Shown: positions 19,056-29,613, counted from the stretch's first letter. The stretch is DNA of 64,000 nt from Magnetovibrio sp. (GCA_028281525.1 JANQJR010000036.1:1-64000), one strand, 5' to 3'. Numbers and translations: made by a program. The notes: a model not told the origin generated them from the letters alone.

Positions 19056-20849
19056 ATGCGCCCACAAGGGCCGATCGCCGTGCTTGCTGCTCTTGGGATG
19101 ATCAGCGCCGCCACCATGGCTTGGGCGGTGGCTGGTGGCGTGGACGATCCGGCCTATATGGGAAACCTCGCGACCTTCGAAACGGCTGCGGGCGTGGAAG
19201 AAGACCTGGGCACGCCTAAGGGCCCCAGATTGTCGAGCAATCTGGTGCGCCGTATCCAGATGCAGCTGGCCGACCAGGGCCTTTACCTCGGCCCCATAGA
19301 CGGTCGCTATGGCCCGCAGACCGAAGCAGCCATCAAGGCCTATCAGAAAAGTGCGGATTTGAAAGTTGACGGCAAGGCGACCGAACAGCTCGCCCGTGAC
19401 CTGGAAACCGGCGGTCAGGTGGGCATGCTGCTGGGCCGTTTGGAAAAATCCCGGCGCAAATCCACCGAAGCGGCGCGGGACGCCCTGCTGCAAAACCCCG
19501 CAACCCGAAACCTGATCGAAGGCGCGTATGCCCGCACGCAAGATATCCCCCATGACAGCCAAGCCTGCATGGACAAACCGGAGCCCCGTTGCCTCCTGAT
19601 CGAAGCCAGCGACAGCGCGCGCGACATTGACAAGCCGGAAATGCGCGACTGGGCGCTGGGCGAAATACTCACCGCCCAAGCCCGCGCGGGCCTTGCCAAG
19701 GATGCGGCGCTGACGACCCGGCGCATTCACGATCCGCGCCTGATCATGGTGGCGTTGCGCGATATCGCCAAAGCCCGCGCCGCCATCGGAGAAATCGATG
19801 ACGCCATGGCTGCGGTTGAGATCATCCCCGATCCGATTCAGCAGGTCGAAGCCTACGTCGTGATCGCGGAAATCCAGGCCAAAGGCCCAAGACCCGAAGA
19901 CGCCGTCGACACGATCGAGCGTTTGAACGGCCGAATGGAACGTGTGCCGTCACGCTTAAGCCGGGTATCGTTCCGCACGCGCCTTGCGGTGATCCTGTAC
20001 AAGGCCGGGATGGACGGCATTTCAGGCGAACAGATCACCATGGCGGAACGATTGCTCGAAAGCATTCACGACAAGGAAAATTTGGACAAAGCATACCGGC
20101 ACATTGCGTCCGCCTACGCCGAAAGCGGCAACGCGGAACGCGCCCTGGAGTTGCTGACCAAAGTTGAAAACGGCGGGGACGATGTGCCCGTGCTGGTCGC
20201 CGCCGCCACCGGCCAAGCCCAATCCGGGTTCGCCGAAGCCGCGCTGATCACTGCCGAAAGCATCGAAGCCGTGCGTTATCGCGCTTTGGTGCTGGCGCGC
20301 ATCGCCGCCTATCAGGCCGGTGCCGGCGAATACGAAGCCGCCAAAGAAACCTTGCAAAAAGCCAAGGAAGGTGCGGCCAACATCCGCTTCCCGTTCGCCA
20401 AGGCTTATGCCTTTTCACGCATCGCGCTGGCGTATAACGACGTGGGCATTTCCATCGGCGGAGAAGAGGCCGCCCGGTTTCTCGACAAGGCCCTTGAAGC
20501 GGCGCACTTGATCAGGGATGACCGGCTCAAGGCGCATATCTTCTGGACCATCGCCGATGAGCGCCGCCGGAGCGGCGACTTGAACGGCGCGACCCGCGCT
20601 CAGGAAGCCGCAACCAAGGCGACCGACGATATCCTGAGTCCCTTTTCGCGGGTCTGGATGTTGTGCGACATCGCCGAAGAACGGGCCAAGCGTTGGGAAC
20701 ACGACGCCGCGTGGTCAATCTTCCATTTGGCCTTGGCGGAAGCCAAGACCATTCGAAACGCCTGGGCTCGCGCCCGCGCGCTGGGAAAAGTCGCGGCGAC
20801 CATGACAACACTGGTCGACAAAACCGCCCAATTGGAGCGGGACTTTTAA
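19056..20849 (+). CDS. Secreted peptidoglycan-binding-domain / helical-repeat (TPR-like) protein
   Basis: Signal peptide; RRIQMQLADQGLYLGPIDGRYGPQTEAAIKAYQ is PG_binding_1; remainder rich in A/E/R helical repeats. Confidence 0.78.
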   Translation: MRPQGPIAVLAALGMISAATMAWAVAGGVDDPAYMGNLATFETAAGVEEDLGTPKGPRLSSNLVRRIQMQLADQGLYLGPIDGRYGPQTEAAIKAYQKSADLKVDGKATEQLARDLETGGQVGMLLGRLEKSRRKSTEAARDALLQNPATRNLIEGAYARTQDIPHDSQACMDKPEPRCLLIEASDSARDIDKPEMRDWALGEILTAQARAGLAKDAALTTRRIHDPRLIMVALRDIAKARAAIGEIDDAMAAVEIIPDPIQQVEAYVVIAEIQAKGPRPEDAVDTIERLNGRMERVPSRLSRVSFRTRLAVILYKAGMDGISGEQITMAERLLESIHDKENLDKAYRHIASAYAESGNAERALELLTKVENGGDDVPVLVAAATGQAQSGFAEAALITAESIEAVRYRALVLARIAAYQAGAGEYEAAKETLQKAKEGAANIRFPFAKAYAFSRIALAYNDVGISIGGEEAARFLDKALEAAHLIRDDRLKAHIFWTIADERRRSGDLNGATRAQEAATKATDDILSPFSRVWMLCDIAEERAKRWEHDAAWSIFHLALAEAKTIRNAWARARALGKVAATMTTLVDKTAQLERDF

Positions 20850-20967
20850 CAACGTTCCGATGTCCGCCCCCCGATGTCCGCCCCGGCGCTTGTAAGCCGC
20901 GCGCGCGTTCTTTACAGTCACCTCCCCAAAAGACACATAACAAACAAAAGAACCTAGGAGTATCCGC

Positions 20968-21207
20968 ATGAGCGAAGCCGTGTGTACGCAAAAAGCCCCT
21001 TACGTGATCGAAGCCGAAGAAGGCAAGACCTATTACTACTGCACCTGCGGTCTCAGTGAGAACCAGCCATTTTGCGACGGCAAGCACAAGGGCAGCGAAT
21101 TTTCTCCCCAGCCCTACACCGCCGAAAAATCCGGCAACGTCTATTTTTGCGGCTGCCGCGCGTCGAAAAAGGGCGCCCTGTGCGACGGCGCCCATAAAAG
21201 CTTGTAG
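20968..21207 (+). CDS. Dual CDGSH-type iron-sulfur protein
   Basis: Two motifs: CTCGLSENQPFCDGKHKG and CGCRASKKGALCDGAHK. Confidence 0.92.
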   Translation: MSEAVCTQKAPYVIEAEEGKTYYYCTCGLSENQPFCDGKHKGSEFSPQPYTAEKSGNVYFCGCRASKKGALCDGAHKSL

Positions 21208-21216
21208 GACCGACAC

Positions 21217-21768
21217 ATGCGCCAACTCGCCACCGTCGGAAAGTACGTGATGGGCTTGGCCCTATTGGCCCTGGGTCTCACCGCATGCAGTGCTGACGAC
21301 GTTCCCCAACTGCCGTGTCCGGAGATCTATATCGTCGCAGATGTGGCGAAGCTGACGCGCTTCAAACCCGGTCCTGGACGCGACATCGTCGATGTGCTGC
21401 ACGAAGAAGAAATCGTCGGCTTCGGCCAATCGTGTTTGTACGACACCGACGCCACCGGTGCGGGGGAAGTGGTGGTGGTGGTCGCCCCGACCATTGTGTC
21501 CAAACGCGGCCCGGCCAACACATCCGGCGAATCCGAATTTGAATATTTCGTCGCGATCACCGATTCGCAAAAGAATCTCCGCGAACAGGCCCGTTTTCCG
21601 GTCAAATTGGTCTATCCATCCAACCTATCGCAACTGCGCTGGCAACGACCCGATCCGCACAATCTGATTTTGCCGCTCAACGCTGGTCAAACCGGGCGGA
21701 ATTGGCGGGTTTACTTAGGTCTCCAACTCACCCGCGAGGAAGTGGACTACCAGCGCAGGACGCGTTGA
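21217..21768 (+). CDS. Hypothetical lipoprotein
   Basis: Lipobox LGLTACSADD; 183 aa. Confidence 0.75.
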   Translation: MRQLATVGKYVMGLALLALGLTACSADDVPQLPCPEIYIVADVAKLTRFKPGPGRDIVDVLHEEEIVGFGQSCLYDTDATGAGEVVVVVAPTIVSKRGPANTSGESEFEYFVAITDSQKNLREQARFPVKLVYPSNLSQLRWQRPDPHNLILPLNAGQTGRNWRVYLGLQLTREEVDYQRRTR

Positions 21769-21846
21769 AGGCCTTGAATCCACGCCTTGACCTTCTTATC
21801 TGCCGGTTAGGCCCGGATATCCCCAGGTGGGCTTGCTGACGGGCCA

Positions 21847-21874
21847 TTGACCTGAACGGGCCAGCCACTACAAT
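21847..21874 (+). promoter_or_regulatory. Putative sigma70-like promoter for the gcv leader
   Basis: TTGACC-N16-TACAAT upstream of the glycine riboswitch. Confidence 0.4.
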
Positions 21875-21880
21875 GACGAT

Positions 21881-21904
21881 AACCCGCATGAATGTCGGGT
21901 TTTG
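21881..21904 (+). terminator. Hairpin, possible terminator of upstream gene
   Basis: AACCCG-CATGAATGT-CGGGTT followed by TT. Confidence 0.4.
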
Positions 21905-21937
21905 AAATTCGAAACTGGTTTCCTCGATTGAAGCCGC

Positions 21938-22165
21938 CACGGGAGAGACTGTTTCATCTTCAGCGATGAAACAGCGCCGAAGGAGCAACCGCCCCGGAAT
22001 CTCTCAGGCAAACGGACCGTGACGGCGACGAGGCTCTGGAAAGCAGGCGGCCAACAGAAGTTACGTCAGACGACGTGCACAGGCCCCTCACCGAAGATGT
22101 AACCCGCCCCCTGGCATATTAGGGTTTCGGGGAATCTTTCAGGTTCCGAGACAGAGTGGGGCAGC
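21938..22165 (+). ncRNA. Glycine riboswitch (tandem aptamers)
   Basis: GGGAGAGAC...GCGCCGAAGGAGCAACC...AATCTCTCAGGCAAACGGACCG (aptamer 1) and CACCGAAGATGTAACC...AATCTTTCAGGTTCCGAGACAGAGTGGGG (aptamer 2), directly upstream of gcvT. Confidence 0.92.
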
Positions 22166-22217
22166 ACCCTATCCTCAAAGGATCGGGTGACTGCCGGAAT
22201 CTGTTGGGAGACTTGAA

Positions 22218-23330
22218 ATGACGGATCAGAGTACCGGGGCATTGCTCACCACACCGTTGGATTCGCTGCACCGCGACCTAGGCGCCAAAATGGTGCCGTT
22301 CGCGGGTTACGATATGCCGGTTCAGTATCCAGCGGGTATTCTCAAGGAACACTTGCACACTCGAAGCGGCGCGTCGTTGTTCGACGTGTCGCACATGGGT
22401 CAGGCGTTCCTTATGGGGGATGAAGCCATCGAAGCTTTCGAGACCCTGGTGCCCGGCGACTACCAAATCATGGCGGAAGGCAAAACCCGCTATACGGTGC
22501 TGACCAACGACCAAGGCGGCATCCTGGACGACTTGATGGCGACACGTATTGCGGGCGGGCTTTATCTGGTGGTCAACGCAGCCTGCAAGGATCAGGACTT
22601 CGCCCACATCGAAGCGGGCACGAAGGGCCGCGCCGATCTGCAAATTCTCACGGATCGCGCTTTGGTGGCGTTGCAAGGCCCCAGGGCGGGAGAAGTGCTT
22701 GCGCGTCTGGCCCCACAAACGCAAGAGATGAAGTTCATGACCTTCCGCGAAGTCGAAATCGCCGGCATCAAATGCTTTGTTACGCGCTCCGGCTACACCG
22801 GCGAAGACGGCTTTGAAATTTCCGTGCCCAGCGCCCAGGCCCAGGACTTCGCCAAAATTCTGCTGGAAGCGCCGGAAGTCGAACTCGCCGGACTGGGCGC
22901 GCGCGACAGTTTGCGCCTGGAAGCTGGCCTGTGCCTCTACGGCCACGACATCACTCAGGAGACCACGCCGATCGAAGCAGACCTCAAATGGGTGGTCAAC
23001 AAACGCCGCCGTGCGGAAGGCGGCTTTCCGGGAGCCGGTGTGATCCTAGACCAGTTGGAAAACGGCACCGAGCGGCTGCGCGTCGGCATCTTGCCCGAAG
23101 GCCGCGCGCCCGCGCGCGAAGGCACCCAAGTGCAGGACACGGATGGCAACACCATCGGCGAGATCACCAGCGGCGGCTTTGGACCCAGCGTCGGCGGGCC
23201 TGTCGCTATGGGCTATGTGCAAATCGCATTTTCCGAGCCCGGCACCGCAGTGAATCTGATCGTTCGGGGCAAGGCCCTGGCGGCGAAAGTCGTCAAGATG
23301 CCCTTCACGGACAAAAGCTACAAAACCTGA
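22218..23330 (+). CDS. gcvT: Glycine cleavage system T protein (aminomethyltransferase)
   Basis: LHRDLGAKMVPFAGYDMPVQYP, FDVSHMGQ, RSGYTGEDGFEISV. Confidence 0.97.
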   Translation: MTDQSTGALLTTPLDSLHRDLGAKMVPFAGYDMPVQYPAGILKEHLHTRSGASLFDVSHMGQAFLMGDEAIEAFETLVPGDYQIMAEGKTRYTVLTNDQGGILDDLMATRIAGGLYLVVNAACKDQDFAHIEAGTKGRADLQILTDRALVALQGPRAGEVLARLAPQTQEMKFMTFREVEIAGIKCFVTRSGYTGEDGFEISVPSAQAQDFAKILLEAPEVELAGLGARDSLRLEAGLCLYGHDITQETTPIEADLKWVVNKRRRAEGGFPGAGVILDQLENGTERLRVGILPEGRAPAREGTQVQDTDGNTIGEITSGGFGPSVGGPVAMGYVQIAFSEPGTAVNLIVRGKALAAKVVKMPFTDKSYKT

Positions 23331-23363
23331 AACCGATTTGAGACCTAAACGGGGACTGAAAAC

Positions 23364-23738
23364 ATGAGCGTTAAATACACCGAAGACCATGAATGGATCA
23401 GCGTTGACGGCGACATCGCCACCGTCGGAATCACCGGCTTCGCCCTGGAACAACTGGGCGATTTGGTGTTCGTCGAAGTGCCGGAACCGGGTCGGGCAGT
23501 GAATAAAGGCGACGAAGCGGCCGTGGTGGAATCGGTCAAGGCCGCATCCGAAGTCTACACTCCTGTATCGGGCGAAGTGACCGACGGTAATGGCGCCATT
23601 GCCGATGATCCGGCCACCGTGACCGGCGATCCGGGTGGCAGTGGCTGGTTTTTCAAAGTCAAAATGTCCGATGCCGGTGAACTGGACGAGTTGATGGACG
23701 AGGGCGCTTACAAAGCCTTCGTCGACGGATTGGATTGA
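23364..23738 (+). CDS. gcvH: Glycine cleavage system H protein
   Basis: YTEDHEWISVDGDIATVGITGFALEQLGDLVFVEVPEPG; VVESVKAASEVYTPVSGEV lipoyl site. Confidence 0.98.
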   Translation: MSVKYTEDHEWISVDGDIATVGITGFALEQLGDLVFVEVPEPGRAVNKGDEAAVVESVKAASEVYTPVSGEVTDGNGAIADDPATVTGDPGGSGWFFKVKMSDAGELDELMDEGAYKAFVDGLD

Positions 23739-23770
23739 GTCCCATCTGCTGACAAAAGGAATTCGAGCCG

Positions 23771-25123
23771 ATGCGTTACCTGCCGCATACCGAAAACGAC
23801 CGCCGGGCGATGCTCGCCGCCATTGACGCCGAGCGGGTCGAAGATATGTATTGCGATGTGCCGAAGGCGGCATTGCTGTCTCAGCCGGTGGACCTGCCGG
23901 GGCATGCGGGCGAGATGGAGGTCGAACAGACCATTGCCGCCATGGCGGCGAAAAACTTGTCGCCATCCAGCGCGCCCTGTTTTTTAGGCGCTGGCGCATA
24001 CCGCCACCACGTACCCGCATCGGTGGACTATCTGATCCAACGGGGCGAATTTCTCACCGCCTATACGCCCTATCAGCCCGAAGTCTCCCAGGGTACGCTG
24101 CAATATCTTTACGAATTTCAGACCCAGGTCGCCCTGATGACGGGCATGGAGGTCGCCAATGCCTCCATGTACGACGGCGCAACCGCCACGGCGGAAGCGG
24201 TGATGATGGCGTGCCGCGCCACGCGCAAGAACCGCGCAGTGCTCGCGGGTGGAATCCATCCCCATTATTTCGACGTGACCAAGACCAGCGCCCATTCGCT
24301 GAACATCGAACTGGTCCATCCGGACTCGGACCCCACCCGCCCGGCGGACCCGGCCAGCGTGACCGATCTGATCGATGAGCAGACCTCGTGCGTGGTGGTA
24401 CAAAGCCCCGACATGTTCGGGCGCATCATCGACTTAGCGCCCATCGCCGAAGCCGCGCATGCCAAGGGTGCGCTGCTGGTCGCGGTGACGACGGAAGTGG
24501 TCTCTTTGGGGCTTCTCGAGGCGCCAGGCAACCAGGGCGCCGACATCGTTGCTGCCGAGGGCCAGTCGCTGGGCAATGCGCTCAGTTATGGCGGGCCTTA
24601 CGTGGGCCTGTTCGCCACCACGCAAAAACTGGTCCGCCAAATGCCGGGTCGGGTCGCGGGTGAAACCCAGGACGTGGAAGGCCAACGGGGCTGGGTGCTG
24701 ACGCTCTCGACCCGCGAACAGCACATCCGCCGGGAAAAGGCGACGTCGAACATTTGCACCAACTCCGGCCTTTGCGCCCTGGCCTTTACCATCCATGCCT
24801 CGCTTCTGGGTGAGGAAGGTTTTACCCGTCTCGCGCGACTCAACCACGCCAAGGCCTGTCAGCTGGCCGATAAACTCGCGGCTGTGGCCGGGGTCGAGGT
24901 GATGAATGACAGCTTCTTCAACGAATTCACCGTGAAGCTTTCCAAACCCGCCCACGACGTGGTCGAGGCGTTGGCGGAACGCGGCATTTTGGGCGGTGTG
25001 CCGATCACCCGCATGCTGCCGGAGCGCAGCGATCTGGAAAACTTCATGCTCGTCGCCGCAACTGAGACCAACACCGACGCGGACATGGATACCCTGGTCT
25101 CCGCGTTGAAGGAGGTGCTGTGA
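23771..25123 (+). CDS. gcvPA: Glycine dehydrogenase (decarboxylating) subunit 1
   Basis: [56 protein letters not shown]. Confidence 0.96.
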   Translation: MRYLPHTENDRRAMLAAIDAERVEDMYCDVPKAALLSQPVDLPGHAGEMEVEQTIAAMAAKNLSPSSAPCFLGAGAYRHHVPASVDYLIQRGEFLTAYTPYQPEVSQGTLQYLYEFQTQVALMTGMEVANASMYDGATATAEAVMMACRATRKNRAVLAGGIHPHYFDVTKTSAHSLNIELVHPDSDPTRPADPASVTDLIDEQTSCVVVQSPDMFGRIIDLAPIAEAAHAKGALLVAVTTEVVSLGLLEAPGNQGADIVAAEGQSLGNALSYGGPYVGLFATTQKLVRQMPGRVAGETQDVEGQRGWVLTLSTREQHIRREKATSNICTNSGLCALAFTIHASLLGEEGFTRLARLNHAKACQLADKLAAVAGVEVMNDSFFNEFTVKLSKPAHDVVEALAERGILGGVPITRMLPERSDLENFMLVAATETNTDADMDTLVSALKEVL

Positions 25124-26709
25124 TGTCGCAGGATCGCTCACGTGATATGTCCCAGGGACGCACCAATGTGCCCGTCGGCGGCAGCCAAGCCCCCGCGACG
25201 CAAACCATCAGCGGTTCCAAGGGGCTCGAGTTCGCCGAACCCCTGATCTTCGAAATGAGCGAGAATGGGCGCACCGGCGTCGACTTGCCCGACGTATCTG
25301 TCGGCGACGAGCGCTTGGGCGGCATGCGCCGCAAGGACGCCGTGGGCCTGCCGGGCCTGAGCGAACCGCAGGTGGTGCGCCATTACACGCGCTTGAGCCA
25401 GAAAAACTACGGCATCGATTCCGGATTCTACCCGCTGGGGTCTTGCACCATGAAGCACAACCCGCGCGTCAACGAAAAGGCCGCGCGCATGAAGGGATTG
25501 GGCGATCTGCATCCGATGCAGCCGGTCTCATCCGTGCAAGGTGCGCTGGAACTGATCGACACGCTGGCGCATTGGATCAAGACGCTGTGCGGCATGCCCG
25601 CCGTGGCTATGAGCCCGGCGGCGGGTGCGCACGGGGAGTTGTGCGGCATGATGGCCATCAAGGCCGCCATCGAAGACCGGGGCGAAGCGGACACCCGCAC
25701 CCGCGTGCTGGTGCCCGAAAGCGCACACGGCACCAACCCGGCCACGGCCGCCGCGTGCGGCTTCTCGGTCGATTCCATTCCCGGCGATGACCGGGGCCGC
25801 GTGGACTTGGAAGCCTTCAAGGCCAAGCTGGGCGACGATGTGGCGGGCATCATGCTCACCAACCCCAACACCTGTGGTCTGTTCGAAAACGATGTGATCG
25901 ACATCGCCGACGCCATTCATGAAGCGGGTGGCTATTTTTATTGCGACGGCGCCAACTTCAACGCCATCGTGGGCCGCGTGCGGCCCGGCGATCTGGGCAT
26001 CGACTGCATGCATCTGAACCTGCACAAGACGTTCTCCACCCCGCACGGCGGTGGCGGGCCGGGCGCGGGTCCGGTGGTGCTGTCCGAAGCCCTGGCGCCG
26101 TTCGCCCCGGTGCCTTACGTGGTGCATGACACGAACGGCTACCGTCTGGTCGAACACCAGGCGGACTCGGATGCCAAACCGTTCGGACGTTTGAAGGGTT
26201 ATCACGGCCAAATGGGCGTGTTCATCCGTTCGCTCACCTTCATGCTCAGCCACGGTGCGGACGGGTTGCTGCAGGCGTCCACCGACGCGGTGCTCAACGC
26301 CAATTATCTGCGCGCCCAATTGCAGGACGTGATGAGCGTCTCGTTCGGCGGCATGTGCATGCACGAGGTTCTGTTCGACGATCATTTCCTCAAGGATACC
26401 GGCGTGACCACGTTGGATTTCGCCAAGGCGATGATCGACGAAGGTTTCCACCCCATGACCATGTACTTCCCGCTGGTGGTGCACGGCGCACTGTTGATGG
26501 AGCCCACGGAATCGGAATCCAAGCAGACCCTGGACCTTTACATCCAGACGCTGCGCGGCCTCAATGACCGCGCCCAGGCGGGCGACGCGGACTTCTTCAA
26601 GGAAGCCCCGCGCCTGACCCCGCGCCGGCGTCTCGACGAAACGGCGGCTGCGCGCAAGCCGGTGTTGCGCTGGACTGAGCCGGTGGAACAGGCGGAAGCC
26701 GCAGAGTAA
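25120..26709 (+). CDS. gcvPB: Glycine dehydrogenase (decarboxylating) subunit 2
   Basis: [43 protein letters not shown]-lysine motif. Confidence 0.97.
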   Translation: MMSQDRSRDMSQGRTNVPVGGSQAPATQTISGSKGLEFAEPLIFEMSENGRTGVDLPDVSVGDERLGGMRRKDAVGLPGLSEPQVVRHYTRLSQKNYGIDSGFYPLGSCTMKHNPRVNEKAARMKGLGDLHPMQPVSSVQGALELIDTLAHWIKTLCGMPAVAMSPAAGAHGELCGMMAIKAAIEDRGEADTRTRVLVPESAHGTNPATAAACGFSVDSIPGDDRGRVDLEAFKAKLGDDVAGIMLTNPNTCGLFENDVIDIADAIHEAGGYFYCDGANFNAIVGRVRPGDLGIDCMHLNLHKTFSTPHGGGGPGAGPVVLSEALAPFAPVPYVVHDTNGYRLVEHQADSDAKPFGRLKGYHGQMGVFIRSLTFMLSHGADGLLQASTDAVLNANYLRAQLQDVMSVSFGGMCMHEVLFDDHFLKDTGVTTLDFAKAMIDEGFHPMTMYFPLVVHGALLMEPTESESKQTLDLYIQTLRGLNDRAQAGDADFFKEAPRLTPRRRLDETAAARKPVLRWTEPVEQAEAAE

Positions 26710-26734
26710 CGAAGCGTTTAAGGAGCACCGAAAG

Positions 26735-28801
26735 TCAGTGCTCCTTAACCTGCTGGATGAAAGAGCGGACTTGCGCACTCATGGCATCGGATTGCATCGC
26801 CAGGGTTCCGACCGCTTCCAAGACCTGCGCAGAAGCCCTGCCCGTTTCCTCGGCGGCTTGGTTCACGCCGGTGATGTTGGTCGTCACCTCATCGGTACCG
26901 GATGCGGCTTGATCGACATTGCGGGCGATCTCCTGCGTCGCAGCGCCTTGTTCTTCGACTGCGGAGGCAATGGTCGCGGCGATTTCATCGATTTCACCGA
27001 TGGTCTTGCCGATACCCTGAATGGCTTCGACCGCACTTTGCGTCGCCGACTGCACACCACTGATTTGGGTCGAGATTTCTTCCGTCGCCTTGGCCGTTTG
27101 ATTGGCGAGGTTTTTAACCTCGGACGCGACCACGGCAAACCCCTTGCCGGCTTCCCCGGCGCGGGCGGCTTCGATGGTGGCGTTCAGCGCCAGCAGGTTG
27201 GTCTGGTCGGCGATGTCGGTGATCAGAGCCACCACCTCGCCGATCTTGCTGGCCGCCGTCGCCAATCCTTGGATCTGCTCATCCGTGTGAGCGGCATCGC
27301 GCACGGCGCGCCCTGCGATCTGCGACGACTGGCTGACTTGGCTGCTGATTTCATTGATGGAGCTGGACAGCTCTTCGGCGGCCGAGGCGACCGTCTGCAC
27401 GTTCGCGGACGCCTGCTCCGCCGCTGTGGTCACCGTCGATGAGCGCTCTGTCGTTTTTTCCGCCGTATCCGCCATGCCTTCCGCAGTGGCCTTCATGGTT
27501 TGCGAGGCTTCGCTGACCTTCGCCAGAACCTCGCTGACCTCCTGTTCGAAACGCGACGACATATCTTCCAAGGCCTGCGCGCGCCGTTCTTTGACCGCCT
27601 GTTCCTGGTGTTGTTTTTCGGTCAATTCATCGGCTTGGATTTTATTTTGCCGAAACACTTCCACGGCCCGTGCGATCTCACCGATTTCGTTGTCGTCATC
27701 CACCTCTTCAAGGGTGAAGTCCGTTGTGCCCTCGGCCAGCAGGCCCATGGTATCGGTGATTTCGTGGATGGGTTTGACGATACGGCGGTTAAGCGCCCAA
27801 AACGACAATGCAATCAACGCTGCGGACGACACGATCGCCACCATCATGATCACCAAGGAAATGGTTAGCACCGTGTTCAAGGATCCGGACAGGTCCAAGC
27901 GTTTGCTCTGGTTTTGAGCGGCAATTTCGGCAACCAACGCAGACATGCCCTTCAACGCCGGGCCGTCGTTGATTTTGACGGTCTTGTCGATTTGCTCCGG
28001 CGTGTTGCCCTCTTTCGCCAGACCCGCCGCGACATCGATGTTTTGGTCGTAAGACGCCACAACGCTCTCAATGTCATTCAAGGCGGCGTCTTCCACCGCG
28101 TTGACACCCAGTTCACGATAGACTGCGATGGCGTCGCGCACGCCGGCCACCCCCGTTTTGACCTTGGCGATCCGGGGTTCGTCCTGGCGCAGAACGAAAT
28201 TCTTGAAATTGTGGATCATGCCGCCATATCCCATGGCCGAGCGCATGGTCGACAGAATTTCCGTCTTGGTGCTGACGCCGGTCCCGCTTTGGCGGGTTTC
28301 GGCAATAGCTGCCATCAGCACGGCAATGCCTTCCAGAGCCGGTTTGTCACTGATCTTCACCGATTTGTCGATGGCGCGGGCGTCACTGCCGTCTTCGGCA
28401 AGGCCTTGGACCATTTCCATATTGCTGGCGTAGAGATTGATCACTCCGCGGATCGCCTCAATGGCCTGGACCTCCTGATCGCTGACGCCGGTGGCCTGGT
28501 ATTGGTCGAGAGCGGCCAAAGCACCGCCCGCGGCATTGAGAATCTTTCGAATCCGCGGTTTGTCTTGGCGCAAAACGTAGTTCTTGAACTGATGGATCAT
28601 CCCGCCAAAACCCAAATTGGTGACCAGGGCGTCGACGGCCCGGGCCTTCGGCGAGGATTCATCTTGATACTGCTGCCAAAAGAGATTGGCGTCGGAAACG
28701 TTGGTGCGAATGACGATGGAACTCGCCACGAAGATCACACCGGAAATCGCCAGCGCGGTGACCAAAATGCCACCGATCTGTTTAATGCTTACGGCTCTCA
28801 T
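26735..28801 (-). CDS. Methyl-accepting chemotaxis protein with duplicated N-terminal sensory module
   Basis: HAMP region and signalling hairpin IGEVVALITDIADQTNLLALNATIEAARAGEAGKGFAVVASEVKNLA; tandem GFGGMIHQFKNYVLRQD / GYGGMIHNFKNFVLRQD modules. Confidence 0.95.
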   Translation of the reverse strand: MRAVSIKQIGGILVTALAISGVIFVASSIVIRTNVSDANLFWQQYQDESSPKARAVDALVTNLGFGGMIHQFKNYVLRQDKPRIRKILNAAGGALAALDQYQATGVSDQEVQAIEAIRGVINLYASNMEMVQGLAEDGSDARAIDKSVKISDKPALEGIAVLMAAIAETRQSGTGVSTKTEILSTMRSAMGYGGMIHNFKNFVLRQDEPRIAKVKTGVAGVRDAIAVYRELGVNAVEDAALNDIESVVASYDQNIDVAAGLAKEGNTPEQIDKTVKINDGPALKGMSALVAEIAAQNQSKRLDLSGSLNTVLTISLVIMMVAIVSSAALIALSFWALNRRIVKPIHEITDTMGLLAEGTTDFTLEEVDDDNEIGEIARAVEVFRQNKIQADELTEKQHQEQAVKERRAQALEDMSSRFEQEVSEVLAKVSEASQTMKATAEGMADTAEKTTERSSTVTTAAEQASANVQTVASAAEELSSSINEISSQVSQSSQIAGRAVRDAAHTDEQIQGLATAASKIGEVVALITDIADQTNLLALNATIEAARAGEAGKGFAVVASEVKNLANQTAKATEEISTQISGVQSATQSAVEAIQGIGKTIGEIDEIAATIASAVEEQGAATQEIARNVDQAASGTDEVTTNITGVNQAAEETGRASAQVLEAVGTLAMQSDAMSAQVRSFIQQVKEH

Positions 28802-29105
28802 GATTTACGTACCCCAAAAAACCAACACGGCTCCCCAACCGGCCATGGTATGACGTCTCGCACCCAGGACAGATATTATTGTATTCGGTTATTTAGGGCA
28901 AACTATTAGAAGCGCTGGATGTAGTGAGATTGTCGTATCTATGACTATTTATTTTGAGATGCAATTTAGAGTTATTCTGTTATTATACTTAAGATTTATT
29001 TATAGCATTTATGGGCTGGTCCAAAATCCAAAATGTGTGTTCAGCGTATCAGGCAAAACACCCCGCGCGCCTCTATATCGACAGATTGAGCCGATACCAC
29101 GCACA

Positions 29106-29136
29106 GAAAACGGGGCCACACCCTCCCCGTTTTGAT
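29106..29136 (-). terminator. Intrinsic terminator for the 29145-29516 gene
   Basis: AAAACGGGG-CCACACCCT-CCCCGTTTT directly 3' of the minus-strand ORF. Confidence 0.65.
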
Positions 29137-29144
29137 GCCAGTTT

Positions 29145-29516
29145 TTAAAGAAAGCCTTCGCCGTCCTCGTCGGGTGGCGGCAGGAATTCGTTTTCATCGG
29201 CGTTGAACAGATCGTCCACGTAGGAAAATTCCTGACGCAGGCCACTGCGCGCCAACAGCTTTTTCTGCACAGGTTCGGGAAAGTCGTTGAACATGATCAC
29301 GCCGCGCTCGATCAGCACGTTGATCAAATCCTCGATCACACGGATCAGGCCTAAGTCCGATTCCATCAGCTCGCGCTGGGCGCGCTGTTCCGGGCTATCC
29401 GCCGCGAGAAACTTGCCCAAGTCCGGATCATTGGAACTGACCAGTTCGCTGCCTTCGACCTGCTCGCTCAACACGGCGATAATCCGGCCTTCGGGGTTGC
29501 GCATCACGTAAGGCAT
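29145..29516 (-). CDS. Conserved hypothetical protein (resembles short proteins often labelled tryptophan synthase beta-like)
   Basis: MPYVMRNPEGRIIAVL... with acidic C-terminus; family resemblance from memory only. Confidence 0.65.
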   Translation of the reverse strand: MPYVMRNPEGRIIAVLSEQVEGSELVSSNDPDLGKFLAADSPEQRAQRELMESDLGLIRVIEDLINVLIERGVIMFNDFPEPVQKKLLARSGLRQEFSYVDDLFNADENEFLPPPDEDGEGFL

Positions 29517-29613
29517 TTGAATACAACCTCAACCCAGTGGTTTGTCTGGCCTTTTCAGCAGTGTAACCAGCGTTGCGGTTCTCGGCAATGATCCTTGTCG
29601 CACATAAAAAGGC

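Noticed and set aside
25528-26778. 416-aa minus-strand ORF opposite gcvPB
   Set aside because: Antisense to strongly conserved gcvPB; no recognisable domain.
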